Shown here piece after piece: positions 44,250-52,285 of a stretch of 64,000 bases of DNA. Position numbers and translations under genes: made by a program. The notes under the pieces were generated by a model, which saw only the letters and a list, made by a program, of their open reading frames with translations, made no database searches and was not told the origin of the DNA. The DNA is from Conexibacter sp. CPCC 205762 (GTDB lineage: Bacteria; Actinomycetota; Thermoleophilia; Solirubrobacterales; Solirubrobacteraceae). Where the stretch lies: contig NZ_JAUTDN010000014.1 in NCBI RefSeq assembly GCF_030646155.1, positions 50,144 through 114,143 of the forward strand, written 5' to 3'. Position 1 is the first letter of the stretch. Each line of letters begins with the position of its first letter.

Positions 44250-45086
44250 ATGAGGCGACAGCCGTCCACCCACCTCCGGCGCGCGACGATCGGCGCTGTC
44301 GTCGCCGTCTCCGCCGCTGCCGTCCCGGCCGTCGCCGCGGCCGTCCAGCCGACCGCGACGTTCCAGGCCGGCGGCGTGACGATCGCCTCGTTCGGCAGCT
44401 TCGACGAGTGGTGCGAGCCGACCGCGACGGAGGAGCAGTCGCAGCTGTGCATGACCGGCGACCTCGACGCCGAGCCGCTCGAACCGCCGCTGCAGACGAC
44501 CTTTCCGCTCAGCGGCATCGTCGACTTCAGCGCGGCGCCCGAGCAAGTCGACGGGGCGCTGCTGGACGAGCAGGAGGTCGAGCTGCCGCAGCCGGTCACG
44601 CTCACGCGAGTCGACGCCGACAGCTGGGCGGTCGCGGTCGCAGGGCCGTACGCGGCGCCGGTCAAGCTGCGGCTGTGGGCTGACTTCGTCGTCACTGGCG
44701 AGGCACAGGACGGCGGCGGCTCGTGGGAGGGGACGCTTCTGCTGAAGCCGCCGGCCCCGGTCGCGAAGACGCCGGCCGCGGACACGCCGCCCGCACCGGC
44801 ACCCTCGGGCGAGAGCCCGCAGAGAGCGGCGATCGTGCTCGTCGGCGCGGTGCTGCGCAAGCGGGCGGTCGTCGCGAGGGTGCGCGTCAACGTCGCCGGC
44901 GAGCTGCGCGCGCGGCTGAGCCAGGGCCACGCGACGCGCAGGGTCCGCCGCCGCGCCGGAGGGCCGGGCGTCCACCGCATCGTCGTCCCGCTCCCGCGCC
45001 CCGAGGACCGCACCGCCCCGACGCTGAGCATCCGCCTCACCGCCGCCGACGGCACCACCGCCCGCGTCAGACGCCTCGTGCGCTGA
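44250..45086 (+). CDS. Secreted protein with Ala/Arg-rich C-terminal domain, unknown function
   Basis: 278 residues with a signal peptide (RRATIGAVVAVSAAAVPAVA, cleavage near residue 32). The first domain (about 33-160) is acidic and beta-rich and carries two Cys (DEWCEP, SQLCMTG). A Pro/Ala linker (KPPAPVAKTPAADTPPAPAP) leads to a C-terminal domain VARVRVNVAGELRARLSQG ending in ArgLeuValArg, of the kind repeated in actinobacterial surface proteins. No enzyme motif is seen. A TAGCGT box lies 10 bases upstream; it is monocistronic. Confidence 0.6.
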   Translation: MRRQPSTHLRRATIGAVVAVSAAAVPAVAAAVQPTATFQAGGVTIASFGSFDEWCEPTATEEQSQLCMTGDLDAEPLEPPLQTTFPLSGIVDFSAAPEQVDGALLDEQEVELPQPVTLTRVDADSWAVAVAGPYAAPVKLRLWADFVVTGEAQDGGGSWEGTLLLKPPAPVAKTPAADTPPAPAPSGESPQRAAIVLVGAVLRKRAVVARVRVNVAGELRARLSQGHATRRVRRRAGGPGVHRIVVPLPRPEDRTAPTLSIRLTAADGTTARVRRLVR

Positions 45087-45197
45087 CCCACCGGCACGCC
45101 CCGCGCGTCGCTGTGCGTCGGGAGCCGCCGCCCGCCACCCGCCGTCGCGACGCCGCTGCTCCGCCACGCGCCGAGAGCCGGGCGCCCGCGCGCGCCC

Positions 45198-46244
45198 TCA
45201 GTCGCCGCGCGCGAGCGCGAGGCCCTGGCGGTAGCCGGCGGCGAGCGCCTGCTCGGCGGGTGCGTCGGGCTCGTGGCCGATCCAGCCGCCGGAGAGCGCG
45301 GAGGCGGCGACGCGATCGGGCGCGACGACGGTCACGCGGGCGCCGCGGCGGCGCAGCGTCAGCGCCTCCAGCGCCGCCGCCGAGCGCGAGGTGGTGCGCA
45401 CGACGCCGTGGGGCGCGGCGTCGCCGCCGGTCGAACCGGTCGGGTTGAGCACCAGCACGCGCGTCTCGCGAGCGGCGGGCGCGACGTCGATGCTGGTCGG
45501 GCTCCAGAGGCCGCCGTCGACGTACTCGTGCCCCTCGATCGTGACCGGCCGATACAGCCACGGCACGCTGCAGGACGCCTGCACCGCCTCGGCGACCGTC
45601 GCGTTCGGCGCGCCCGGCGCGCCGAAGACGACCCGTCGCCCGCTCTCGCGCTCGACGCAGACGATCCGCAGCCGTCCGTCGAAGCGCAGCCCGTCGCGCG
45701 CGATCCGCGCGCCCAGCTCGTCGAGCGTGGCCGTCGGCGTCTCCAGCCTGCCGAGCACCCCGGCCCGCACGAGCGCACCCGGCGGCCGCGTCGCCGCGAG
45801 CGCGTACGGCGCCAACGGCCCACCCGCCGCGCGCGCGACCTTGCCCGCCCCCGCCGGCAGCGCCCCCAGCAGCCGCCGCGCCCGCCCGCGCCGCGCCACA
45901 TCCGCGCCCGCCTCAGCATCGTCCGCGTCCGCGCCGGCATTTGCGTCATTCGCGCCGTGGTTTGCGTCAGTGGCGCCGCGATCTGCGGGATCCGCGCCGG
46001 CTGTTGCGGCATTCGCGCCGCGACCTGCGCCATCCGCGCCGGGCTCGCGCGCGGGCCGCGCCGGCTCGCGTCCCGCCAGCAGCCCCGCCGCGACGATCGC
46101 GCCGGCCGAGGTGCCGATCGTCTGCTCGACGGCGGCGAAATCGAGGGAGGCGCCGTCGGCCAGGCCCGCCAGCACGCCCTCCATCCAGCGCTGCGCCAGC
46201 GCGCCGCCCGCGCCGAGCACGAGCACGTCGGGCTGGGCGATCAC
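45198..46244 (-). CDS. Patatin-like phospholipase with low-complexity insert
   Basis: 348 residues from GTG 46244. Patatin-fold lipid hydrolase: oxyanion region VLGAGGALAQRWMEGVLAGL at about 9, nucleophile Ser in GTSAGAI at about 40, and the dyad Asp in EYVDGGLWSPTS about residue 230. Between Ser and Asp is a ~65-residue stretch of Ala, Gly, Asp, Asn and Arg (ATDANHGANDANAGADADD) that looks like expanded short repeats and interrupts the fold. Overlaps the upstream tetR by GTGA, so the two are coupled. The substrate is unknown. Confidence 0.8.
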   Translation of the reverse strand: MIAQPDVLVLGAGGALAQRWMEGVLAGLADGASLDFAAVEQTIGTSAGAIVAAGLLAGREPARPAREPGADGAGRGANAATAGADPADRGATDANHGANDANAGADADDAEAGADVARRGRARRLLGALPAGAGKVARAAGGPLAPYALAATRPPGALVRAGVLGRLETPTATLDELGARIARDGLRFDGRLRIVCVERESGRRVVFGAPGAPNATVAEAVQASCSVPWLYRPVTIEGHEYVDGGLWSPTSIDVAPAARETRVLVLNPTGSTGGDAAPHGVVRTTSRSAAALEALTLRRRGARVTVVAPDRVAASALSGGWIGHEPDAPAEQALAAGYRQGLALARGD

Positions 46245-46987
46245 GGAAGGGGGGTGTCGGCGGCCGGCGCGTCGGCGGCCGGCGGCGTGCGCGCGTCGGC
46301 GCGCTCGGCGCTCGCAGCGGCCGGCGCGTCGCCGCCGCGCGGGGCGCTCAGTCTCGCCGCCCAGGCGGCGTGCTCGTCCGCGCTCATCGCGAACGGGATG
46401 AACAGCTCCAGCAGCGCGCCGGCCAGCTCCTCGGGCGAGTGCTCGGCGCCGGACGCGGCGAACGAGTTGTGCAGCCCGAGGCCGTCGGTCATCGCGACGA
46501 ACAGGCGCGCGCCCTCGGCCGGGCGCGGGGAGCCGGCGGCCTCGAGCGCCGCCTCGGTCACCTCGGCGTAGGTCGCGACGCACTGCTGCGCCGCCGCCTG
46601 CAGCCGCGGCCTGCGCGACGCCTCCAGGTACAGCTCCCACTGCACGCGCTTCAGCGGCACCGGCCACGGCGAGCCCTCGGCCAGCTCGCGCGCGAACAGC
46701 GTCGCGATCTCCAGCGGCGCCATCGTGACGCCGCGCAGCTGCTCGGCGAGCGACCTCAGCCGCGCCGCCTCCTCGCTGACGAACAGCAGCAGCGCGTCCT
46801 CCAGCAGGTGGTCGATCGACTCGAAGTAGTAGGTCGTCGTCGCGAGCGGAACCCGGGCCGCTTCGGCGACGGCGCGATGGGTCGTCGCCTGGACGCCGCG
46901 CTGGTCGATCACCACGAGCGCGGCTTCGAGCAGCTCGCGCCGGCGGCGCTCGCCGCGCGCCCGGCGCACCTTCGTCGCACTGGCCAT
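46241..46987 (-). CDS. TetR-family regulator
   Basis: 248 residues. The HTH domain is at about 10-55: RRRELLEAALVVIDQRGVQATTHRAVAEAARVPLATTTYYFESID, where TYYFxS is the standard TetR ending. The C-terminal ligand domain is helical, with a Pro/Ala-rich tail. ATG 46987 (MASATKVRRARG) is preferred to an upstream ATG at 47020 because TAAGAT lies 8 bases before it. It is coupled to the patatin gene (GTGA overlap) and divergent from the copper operon, with a perfect palindrome in between. Confidence 0.88.
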   Translation of the reverse strand: MASATKVRRARGERRRRELLEAALVVIDQRGVQATTHRAVAEAARVPLATTTYYFESIDHLLEDALLLFVSEEAARLRSLAEQLRGVTMAPLEIATLFARELAEGSPWPVPLKRVQWELYLEASRRPRLQAAAQQCVATYAEVTEAALEAAGSPRPAEGARLFVAMTDGLGLHNSFAASGAEHSPEELAGALLELFIPFAMSADEHAAWAARLSAPRGGDAPAAASAERADARTPPAADAPAADTPLP

Positions 46988-46995
46988 CCCGTCGG

Positions 46996-47001
46996 ATCTT
47001 A
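46996..47001 (-). promoter_or_regulatory. -10-like TAAGAT for tetR
   Basis: Read on the minus strand, TAAGAT ends 8 bases before the tetR ATG at 46987. Confidence 0.4.
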
Positions 47002-47021
47002 GAGGGAACGCAACAATCATT

Positions 47022-47039
47022 GCTGGACTTTTGTCCAGC
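47022..47039. promoter_or_regulatory. TetR operator candidate
   Basis: GCTGGAC-TTTT-GTCCAGC is a perfect 7+4+7 inverted repeat in the tetR/multicopper oxidase intergenic region, 20 bases beyond the tetR box and next to a TAGAGT (47048-47053) that could be the plus-strand -10. Length and place are typical of a TetR operator. Confidence 0.6.
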
Positions 47040-47111
47040 TAACCGCTTAGAGTCTCCCGGGCCGGTCGTGCGATCCCGCACATCGCGGGCTGGTCGAGTC
47101 ACAATGGCACG

Positions 47112-47140
47112 CACGGGCGACGGCACCGCCGCCGCCCGTG
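47112..47140 (+). promoter_or_regulatory. Leader hairpin before the multicopper oxidase ribosome site
   Basis: CACGGGCG (47112-47119) pairs with CGCCCGTG (47133-47140), ending 3 bases before the ribosome site GGAGG (47144-47148) that sets the GTG start at 47154. It may stabilise the mRNA or control translation. Confidence 0.35.
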
Positions 47141-47153
47141 ATTGGAGGAAGAC

Positions 47154-48386
47154 GTGGAAGAGGAACCGCGAGAGCGCGGGGCGCAGCCGCCCCGCGAGGT
47201 CCCGATCGCGCGCGACGGCATCCCCACAGGGGATGAGCGCCCGCCTGCCGATCCGCATGCGGAATTGGCCAAGCTCGACGCCGAACTGGGCGCCGCGACG
47301 TCCGGCGCGGGCTTCGACCGCCGCCGCTTCCTCGCGCTCGGCGGCGCCGGCGCGCTCTTCTGCAACCTTGCCGCCTCCGGCAACCTCACGGGCGATCCGA
47401 AGACGACCCGCAAGGCGGTCGCCGCGGCCGACAGAGCGGCGGCGAAGGTCAAGCGCCCCAGACGCGTCGCGCTCGACCCGCGCGACAAGGACAGATACCC
47501 GACGCCGCAGCCGCAGCCCGGCGGAACCGCGCGCGAGTACTGGATCCAGGCCCGCTCGGTGATGTGGGACTGGGCGCCGACCGGCCGCGACGAGTGGATG
47601 AACGCGCCGATCCCGAAGAAGAGCAAGCGCCAGTTCCGCGGCTTCGTCTACCAGCTCTACAGCCCCGGCTTCGCGGAGCCGGTCGCGCCCGCCTCGATCC
47701 CCGGCCCGACGCTCCACGCCGAGGTCGGCGACACGCTCGTCGTCCATCTCCGCAACGGCGACAGACACTTCAACCAGGCGATCACGATGCACCCGCACGG
47801 GGTCAAGTACAACCCCGACTACGACGGCTCGTACTTCGGGCCGTTCACGCGCGTCGGCGGCTTCATCGCGCCCGGCGAGGAGTTCACCTACACGTGGGAG
47901 GCGACGCCCGACTCGGTCGGCGTCTGGCCCTACCACGACCACGGTCCCAACCACACGCTCAACAGCTTCCGCGGCCTCTTCGGCGCGATCGTGATCCGCG
48001 AGAAGGGGGCGAAGGCGCCGGACGTCGAGGAGATCGTCTGGTTCCACTCCTTCGGCCCCGAGGTGACCGGCCTCAACCGCTTGATCCACTGCATCAACGG
48101 CCGCGCCTACGCCGGCAACACGCCGACGTTCCGCGCGAAGGTCGGGCAGGACGTCGCCTTCCACGTGATCGGCGGCAACAACGACTTCCACACGTTCCAC
48201 ATCCACGGCCATCGCTGGAAGGACTCCGGCGGCGTCGTCAACACGGACACGCCGACGGTCGGCCCGTTCGAGACGATCAGCGCGCGCTTCCACGAGGACA
48301 ACCCGGGCCGCTGGATGTACCACTGTCACGTGATGTCGCATCAGGACGCCGGCATGGCCGGCTGGTACATCGTCGATCCGGCATGA
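47154..48386 (+). CDS. Tat-exported two-domain multicopper oxidase
   Basis: 410 residues. A ~53-residue acidic N-terminus precedes the twin-arginine signal DRRRFLALGGAGAL. Copper ligands are complete: MHPHG and WPYHDHG in domain 1, HTFHIHGH and YHCHVMSHQDAGM in domain 2. The type 1 copper Cys is only in domain 2, as in type B two-domain (small laccase-like) enzymes, which work as trimers. GTG 47154 is chosen because GGAGG lies 5 bases before it; a TTG at 47142 is in frame but has no such site. First gene of a three-gene copper operon; likely controlled by the divergent TetR. Confidence 0.85.
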   Translation: MEEEPRERGAQPPREVPIARDGIPTGDERPPADPHAELAKLDAELGAATSGAGFDRRRFLALGGAGALFCNLAASGNLTGDPKTTRKAVAAADRAAAKVKRPRRVALDPRDKDRYPTPQPQPGGTAREYWIQARSVMWDWAPTGRDEWMNAPIPKKSKRQFRGFVYQLYSPGFAEPVAPASIPGPTLHAEVGDTLVVHLRNGDRHFNQAITMHPHGVKYNPDYDGSYFGPFTRVGGFIAPGEEFTYTWEATPDSVGVWPYHDHGPNHTLNSFRGLFGAIVIREKGAKAPDVEEIVWFHSFGPEVTGLNRLIHCINGRAYAGNTPTFRAKVGQDVAFHVIGGNNDFHTFHIHGHRWKDSGGVVNTDTPTVGPFETISARFHEDNPGRWMYHCHVMSHQDAGMAGWYIVDPA

Positions 48387-48421
48387 GCACGAGCCGGGTC
48401 CACATCGAGAGGAGCAGGTGC

Positions 48422-49789
48422 ATGCGACGGTCAACCCGTCTCTCGCGGCTCGCGGTCGCCTCGCTGGCGATCGCGCTGGCGACGCCGGCCGCGGCGCTCG
48501 CGGCCGATTATCCGGCGCCCGGGGATCCGGGCAGAGTCAAGCCCCGTCCGGGCGGCTCGAAGGTCTTCAAGGTCTGCACGCCCAAGCAGGCGAAGGTGCT
48601 GAAGAAGGCCAGAAGAGGCAAGGGCCCGAACTGCTCGCCGACGATCCAGGCCGCGGTCGACAAGACACTGCCGGGCGACACCGTCAAGGTCCCGGCCGGC
48701 AGCTGGAAGCAGACGGTCGTCATCAACGGCCACAGACACGACGGCATCAAGCTGATCGGCTCGCCGTCGAACCCGAGAAAGACGATCCTCGACCTCACCT
48801 CGCTGCCGAAGGCCAAGCGCCAGAACGGCGTGATGATCAACAGTGCCGACGGCGTCACGGTCAAGGGCTTCTTCGCGCGCGGCTACCTCGGCAACGGCTT
48901 CTTCGCGATCAACGTCACCGGCTACCTGTTCCAGAACCTGATCGCCGGCGGCAACGGCACCTACGGGGTCTACGCCTTCAACTCGAAGGGCGGCACGATC
49001 AAGGACTCGGAGGCGTACTACAACAACGACTCCGGCTTCTACATCGGCCAGACGCCGAAGCAGAGCAAGCCGATCCGCTCGATCGTCACGAACGTCAGCT
49101 CGTGGGGCAACCAGCTCGGCTTCTCCGGCACCAACATGCGCTACGTCACGATCACGAAGTCGCGCTGGTACAACAACGGCCTCGGCATCGTCCCGAACGC
49201 GCTCGACTCGGAGAAGTTCCCGCCGCCGGAGCAGAACGTCATCGCCGACAACGACGTCTTCTGGAACAACTTCAACTACTTCAAGGGCGCTCCGTTCGAA
49301 GTTCGCAGAGGCGCGAAGGGCCTCGTCTACCCGGTCGGCGCCGGCATCCTGCTGTACGGCTCCCGCACGACGACGATCGAGAGAAACCGCGTCTTCGGTC
49401 ACTTCCTGCTCGGCATCGGCGCGGTCGGCGCGCTGGAGCTGAGAAGCGGGGAGGAGGGGGCGATCCGCGGCGTCACGGTGAAGGACAACGTCTTCGGCCG
49501 CGACGGCACCGATCTCAACAACTACGACCTCTTCTATCCGGGCACGATCGTGTCGGCGAGCGACAGCGACAACTGCTTCTCCGGCAACGTCGGCGTGCAG
49601 AAGACGCTCCCGGCCGCTCCCGCTGCCACCATGCACGAGTGCCCCTTCAGAGGTCCGATCCCGGTCGACGGCACGGCCTTCGGCACGGCCGCCGGCTGGC
49701 TGACCGACCCGACCCACGAGGCCGCGTGGGTGCGGCACGACCACCCGCCGTACGAGGGCATCACGCCGCTCGTGTATTACAGAAAGTAA
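48422..49789 (+). CDS. Secreted right-handed parallel beta-helix protein (NosD-like fold)
   Basis: 455 residues with a signal peptide (LAVASLAIALATPAAALA). From about 60 to 400 the protein has repeated short strands with Asn, Asp and Gly turns (NGVMINSADGVTVKGFFARG, TIKDSEAYYNNDSGFYIG, NMRYVTITKSRWYNNGLG), typical of PbH1/CASH beta-helix repeats. NosD, which helps build a copper centre, has this fold, but polysaccharide lyases do too and no lyase catalytic residues are evident. ATG 48422 has GAGAGGAG 7 bases upstream; an ATG at 48383 overlapping the oxidase stop is the alternative. Confidence 0.75.
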   Translation: MRRSTRLSRLAVASLAIALATPAAALAADYPAPGDPGRVKPRPGGSKVFKVCTPKQAKVLKKARRGKGPNCSPTIQAAVDKTLPGDTVKVPAGSWKQTVVINGHRHDGIKLIGSPSNPRKTILDLTSLPKAKRQNGVMINSADGVTVKGFFARGYLGNGFFAINVTGYLFQNLIAGGNGTYGVYAFNSKGGTIKDSEAYYNNDSGFYIGQTPKQSKPIRSIVTNVSSWGNQLGFSGTNMRYVTITKSRWYNNGLGIVPNALDSEKFPPPEQNVIADNDVFWNNFNYFKGAPFEVRRGAKGLVYPVGAGILLYGSRTTTIERNRVFGHFLLGIGAVGALELRSGEEGAIRGVTVKDNVFGRDGTDLNNYDLFYPGTIVSASDSDNCFSGNVGVQKTLPAAPAATMHECPFRGPIPVDGTAFGTAAGWLTDPTHEAAWVRHDHPPYEGITPLVYYRK

Positions 49790-49799
49790 GGAGTCAGAG

Positions 49800-50156
49800 A
49801 TGTCCCGTCGCCTCACCATCCTGCTCGTCCCGGTCCTGCTGCTGGTGGCCGTCTTCGCGCTGCCGGCGCAGGGCGCCAAGCAGAAGGCGAAGACGGTGGG
49901 CGTCATCGACTACGCCTTCACGCCGAGAAGACTGACCGTCAGACCGGGCACGAAGATCGTCTGGAAGTGGGACAGCGCCAACAGCGCCCCGCATGACGTG
50001 AAGCTCACCTCGGCGCCGAAGGGCGTCAAGAAGTTCACCTCGCCGACCGCCACGGCCGGCATCACGTTCGCGAGAACCCTGACCAGAAGAGGCACGTACA
50101 GACTGGTCTGCACGTACCACGAGAACGTGATGAGAGAAGTGATCGTCGTCAAGTAG
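49800..50156 (+). CDS. Secreted plastocyanin-like cupredoxin
   Basis: 118 residues with a signal peptide (LTILLVPVLLLVAVFALPAQG). The rest is a small cupredoxin: IDYAFTPRRLTVRPGTKIVWKW, then APHDVK with the first copper His, and VCTYHENVM with Cys, His and Met, the full type 1 copper set. It can carry one electron, probably to or from the oxidase encoded two genes upstream. AAGGAG precedes the ATG by 9 bases. Eight of its ten Arg codons are AGA. Confidence 0.88.
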   Translation: MSRRLTILLVPVLLLVAVFALPAQGAKQKAKTVGVIDYAFTPRRLTVRPGTKIVWKWDSANSAPHDVKLTSAPKGVKKFTSPTATAGITFARTLTRRGTYRLVCTYHENVMREVIVVK

Positions 50157-50167
50157 ACGACGAGCGC

Positions 50168-50201
50168 GGTACGCCTGTACGTGATAACGTACAGGCGTAC
50201 C
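50168..50201. promoter_or_regulatory. Perfect 15+4+15 inverted repeat at the regulator start codon
   Basis: GGTACGCCTGTACGT (50168-50182) and ACGTACAGGCGTACC (50187-50201) are exact complements around GATA; the right arm touches the ATG at 50202. A TAACGT hexamer (50185-50190) in the centre ends 11 bases before the ATG and is the likely -10 box. Binding here would block transcription of the regulator itself, the pattern of autorepression. Confidence 0.75.
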
Positions 50202-50792
50202 ATGGCCTCCGTCGACGTCAGCTCCGTCGCCCTGATCGGCTCCCGCGTCCGCGCGCTGCGCGAGGCGATGGACCTGTCGCTGCGCGACCTCGCCGAGCGC
50301 TCCGGCGTCTCGGCGCCGATGCTGTCGCAGGTCGAGCGGGGGGAGACGAGCCCGACCCTGCAGGTCGCCGCCCGCATCGCCAACGGCCTCGATCTGAAGC
50401 TGTCGCAGCTGCTGCGGCTGGACGAGGACGGGGCCGTCACGATCGTCCGCCAGGACGAGCGCCGCAGAGGGCCGTCGAGCGTCCGCGGCCACCGCTACGA
50501 GGTGCTGACGCCGCCGCTGCCCGGTCAGCGGTCGGAGCTGTCGCGCCACGTCATCTCGCCCGGCACGGCGACCGGCGGCCCCGGCGACCCGCCGGTGCAC
50601 GAGCCCGGCAGCCGCGAGACGGCGCTGGTCGAGACCGGCCGCCTGACGCTCCACTGCGACGGCGCGCAGTACGCGCTCGCAGCCGGTGACACCGTCACCT
50701 TCGACGCAGACCTTCCGCACCACTTCGAGAACCCCGGCTCGGAGGAGGCGACGCTGCTGGCGATCGTCTCCGCCGGGCTGCGGCGCAGCTGA
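50202..50792 (+). CDS. XRE-family regulator with C-terminal cupin domain
   Basis: 196 residues. HTH_3 domain at about 10-62 (GSRVRALREAMDLSLRDLAERSGVSAPMLSQVERGETSPTLQVAARIANGL), then a cupin domain (about 105-190) with PPVHEPGSRETALVETGRL and the final DADLPHHFEN, where His and Glu residues could bind metal or a small ligand. This HTH-cupin layout (PuuR/SutR type) senses small molecules. ATG 50202 directly follows a perfect 34-bp palindrome. Target genes are unknown: itself, the leuCDB operon 55 bp downstream, or the copper operon upstream. Confidence 0.85.
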   Translation: MASVDVSSVALIGSRVRALREAMDLSLRDLAERSGVSAPMLSQVERGETSPTLQVAARIANGLDLKLSQLLRLDEDGAVTIVRQDERRRGPSSVRGHRYEVLTPPLPGQRSELSRHVISPGTATGGPGDPPVHEPGSRETALVETGRLTLHCDGAQYALAAGDTVTFDADLPHHFENPGSEEATLLAIVSAGLRRS

Positions 50793-50846
50793 ACCCCCCG
50801 ACGCAGAACCGCCCGCCCGCAGACCCGCCCAAGGAGCACGACGCCC

Positions 50847-52217
50847 ATGCCCACGACCCTGTTCGACAAGATCTGGGCCGCCCACGAGGTGGCGCCCGGC
50901 TTGATCTACGTGGACCTCCACCTCGTCCACGAGGTCACGAGCCCGCAGGCGTTCGACGGGCTCCGGATGGCCGGCCGCAGAGTGCGCCGGCCCGACCGCA
51001 CGCTCGCGACCGCCGACCACAACACGCCGACCGACGGCACGCCCGTCGCGAGACTGATCGCCGATCAGCTGTCACGCGTGCAGGTCGAGACGCTGGAGAG
51101 AAACTGCGCCGAGTTCGGCGTGCCCGTCTACTCGCTCGGCTCCGAGCGCCAGGGCATCGTCCACGTCATAGGCCCGAACCTCGGCGTCACGCAGCCGGGC
51201 ATGACGATCGTCTGCGGCGACTCCCACACCGCCACCCACGGCGCCTTCGGCTCGCTCGCCTTCGGCATCGGCACCTCCGAGGTCGAGCACGTGCTGGCGA
51301 CCCAGACGCTGGTGCAGAAGAAGCCCAAGTCGATGCGGATCCGCTACGAGGGCGACCTCGGCTTCGGCGTCACCGCGAAGGACCTGATCCTCGGCACGAT
51401 CGGCCAGATGGGCACCGACGGCGCGACCGGCTTCGTCGTCGAGTTCGCCGGCCCCGTCATCGAGAAGCTGTCGATGGAGGGCCGCATGACGATCTGCAAC
51501 ATGACGATCGAGGGCGGCGGCCGCGCCGGCATGATCGCCCCGGACGAGACGACGTTCCGGTTCGTCGAGGGCCGCCCGGCGGCGCCGCAGGGCGCCGACT
51601 TCGAGGAGGCCGTGCGCCAGTGGGCGACGCTGAAGACCGACGACGGCTCGGTCTTCGACCACGAGATCGTCGTCGACGCCGCCGCGCTCGCTCCGCAGGT
51701 CACCTGGGGCACCGCGCCTGACATGGTCACCGACATCGCCAGCGTCGTCCCGGACCCGCAGAGCGAGAGCCACGAGCGCGCGCTGCACTACATGGGCCTG
51801 ACCGCCGGCCAGCCGATCCAGGAGCTGAGACTGGACCGCGTCTTCATCGGCTCCTGCACCAACTCGCGCATCGGCGACCTGCGCGCCGCCGCCGAGGTCG
51901 TCAAGGGCCGCAGGGTCGCCTCCAGCGTCAACGCGATGGTCGTGCCGGGCTCGCAGGAGGTCAAGAAGCAGGCCGAGGCCGAGGGTCTCGACGAGATCTT
52001 CAAGGCGGCCGGCTTCGACTGGCGCGTCGCGGGCTGCTCGATGTGCCTCGGCATGAACCCCGATATCGCCGCCCCCGGCGAGCGCGTCGCCTCGACCTCG
52101 AACCGCAACTTCGAGGGCCGTCAGGGCCGCGGCGCCCGCTCGCACCTGGTCAGCCCGCAGATGGCGGCCGCGGCCGCGATCGAGGGCCGTTTCGTCGACA
52201 TCCGCGACTGGACCTGA
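50847..52217 (+). CDS. leuC: 3-Isopropylmalate dehydratase large subunit
   Basis: 456 residues. With LeuD isomerises 2- to 3-isopropylmalate using a 4Fe-4S cluster. DHNTPTDG at about 57, [12 protein letters not shown] at about 127, and cluster ligands in [12 protein letters not shown] (about 336) and [10 protein letters not shown] (about 398) are intact. AAGGAG precedes the ATG. First gene of leuC-(short ORF)-leuD-leuB-ilvE-cimA-degT. leuA lies 9 kb away with its own control. Confidence 0.95.
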   Translation: MPTTLFDKIWAAHEVAPGLIYVDLHLVHEVTSPQAFDGLRMAGRRVRRPDRTLATADHNTPTDGTPVARLIADQLSRVQVETLERNCAEFGVPVYSLGSERQGIVHVIGPNLGVTQPGMTIVCGDSHTATHGAFGSLAFGIGTSEVEHVLATQTLVQKKPKSMRIRYEGDLGFGVTAKDLILGTIGQMGTDGATGFVVEFAGPVIEKLSMEGRMTICNMTIEGGGRAGMIAPDETTFRFVEGRPAAPQGADFEEAVRQWATLKTDDGSVFDHEIVVDAAALAPQVTWGTAPDMVTDIASVVPDPQSESHERALHYMGLTAGQPIQELRLDRVFIGSCTNSRIGDLRAAAEVVKGRRVASSVNAMVVPGSQEVKKQAEAEGLDEIFKAAGFDWRVAGCSMCLGMNPDIAAPGERVASTSNRNFEGRQGRGARSHLVSPQMAAAAAIEGRFVDIRDWT

Positions 52218-52228
52218 GGAGAGGCGTG

Positions 52229-52285
52229 ATGCCGAACATGTCAATCAGAGCGCTGGGCCGGATGCCCAGCGGAGGTGCCCTCTAA
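52229..52285 (+). CDS. 18-residue micro-ORF coupling leuC and leuD
   Basis: MPNMSIRALGRMPSGGAL is encoded between leuC and leuD. It has its own ribosome site (GGAGAGG just before the ATG) and its TAA stop overlaps the leuD ATG (TAATG). It could pass ribosomes from leuC to leuD, whose own site GGAGG lies inside it at 52271-52275, or encode a small product. Too short for standard gene calling; reality depends on conservation. Confidence 0.45.
   Translation: MPNMSIRALGRMPSGGAL

Noticed and set aside
47104..47562. ORF from ATG 47104 (reads MARTGDGTAAARDWRK)
   Set aside because: It is in another frame than the multicopper oxidase and shows no domain; the oxidase frame has a ribosome site and full copper motifs.
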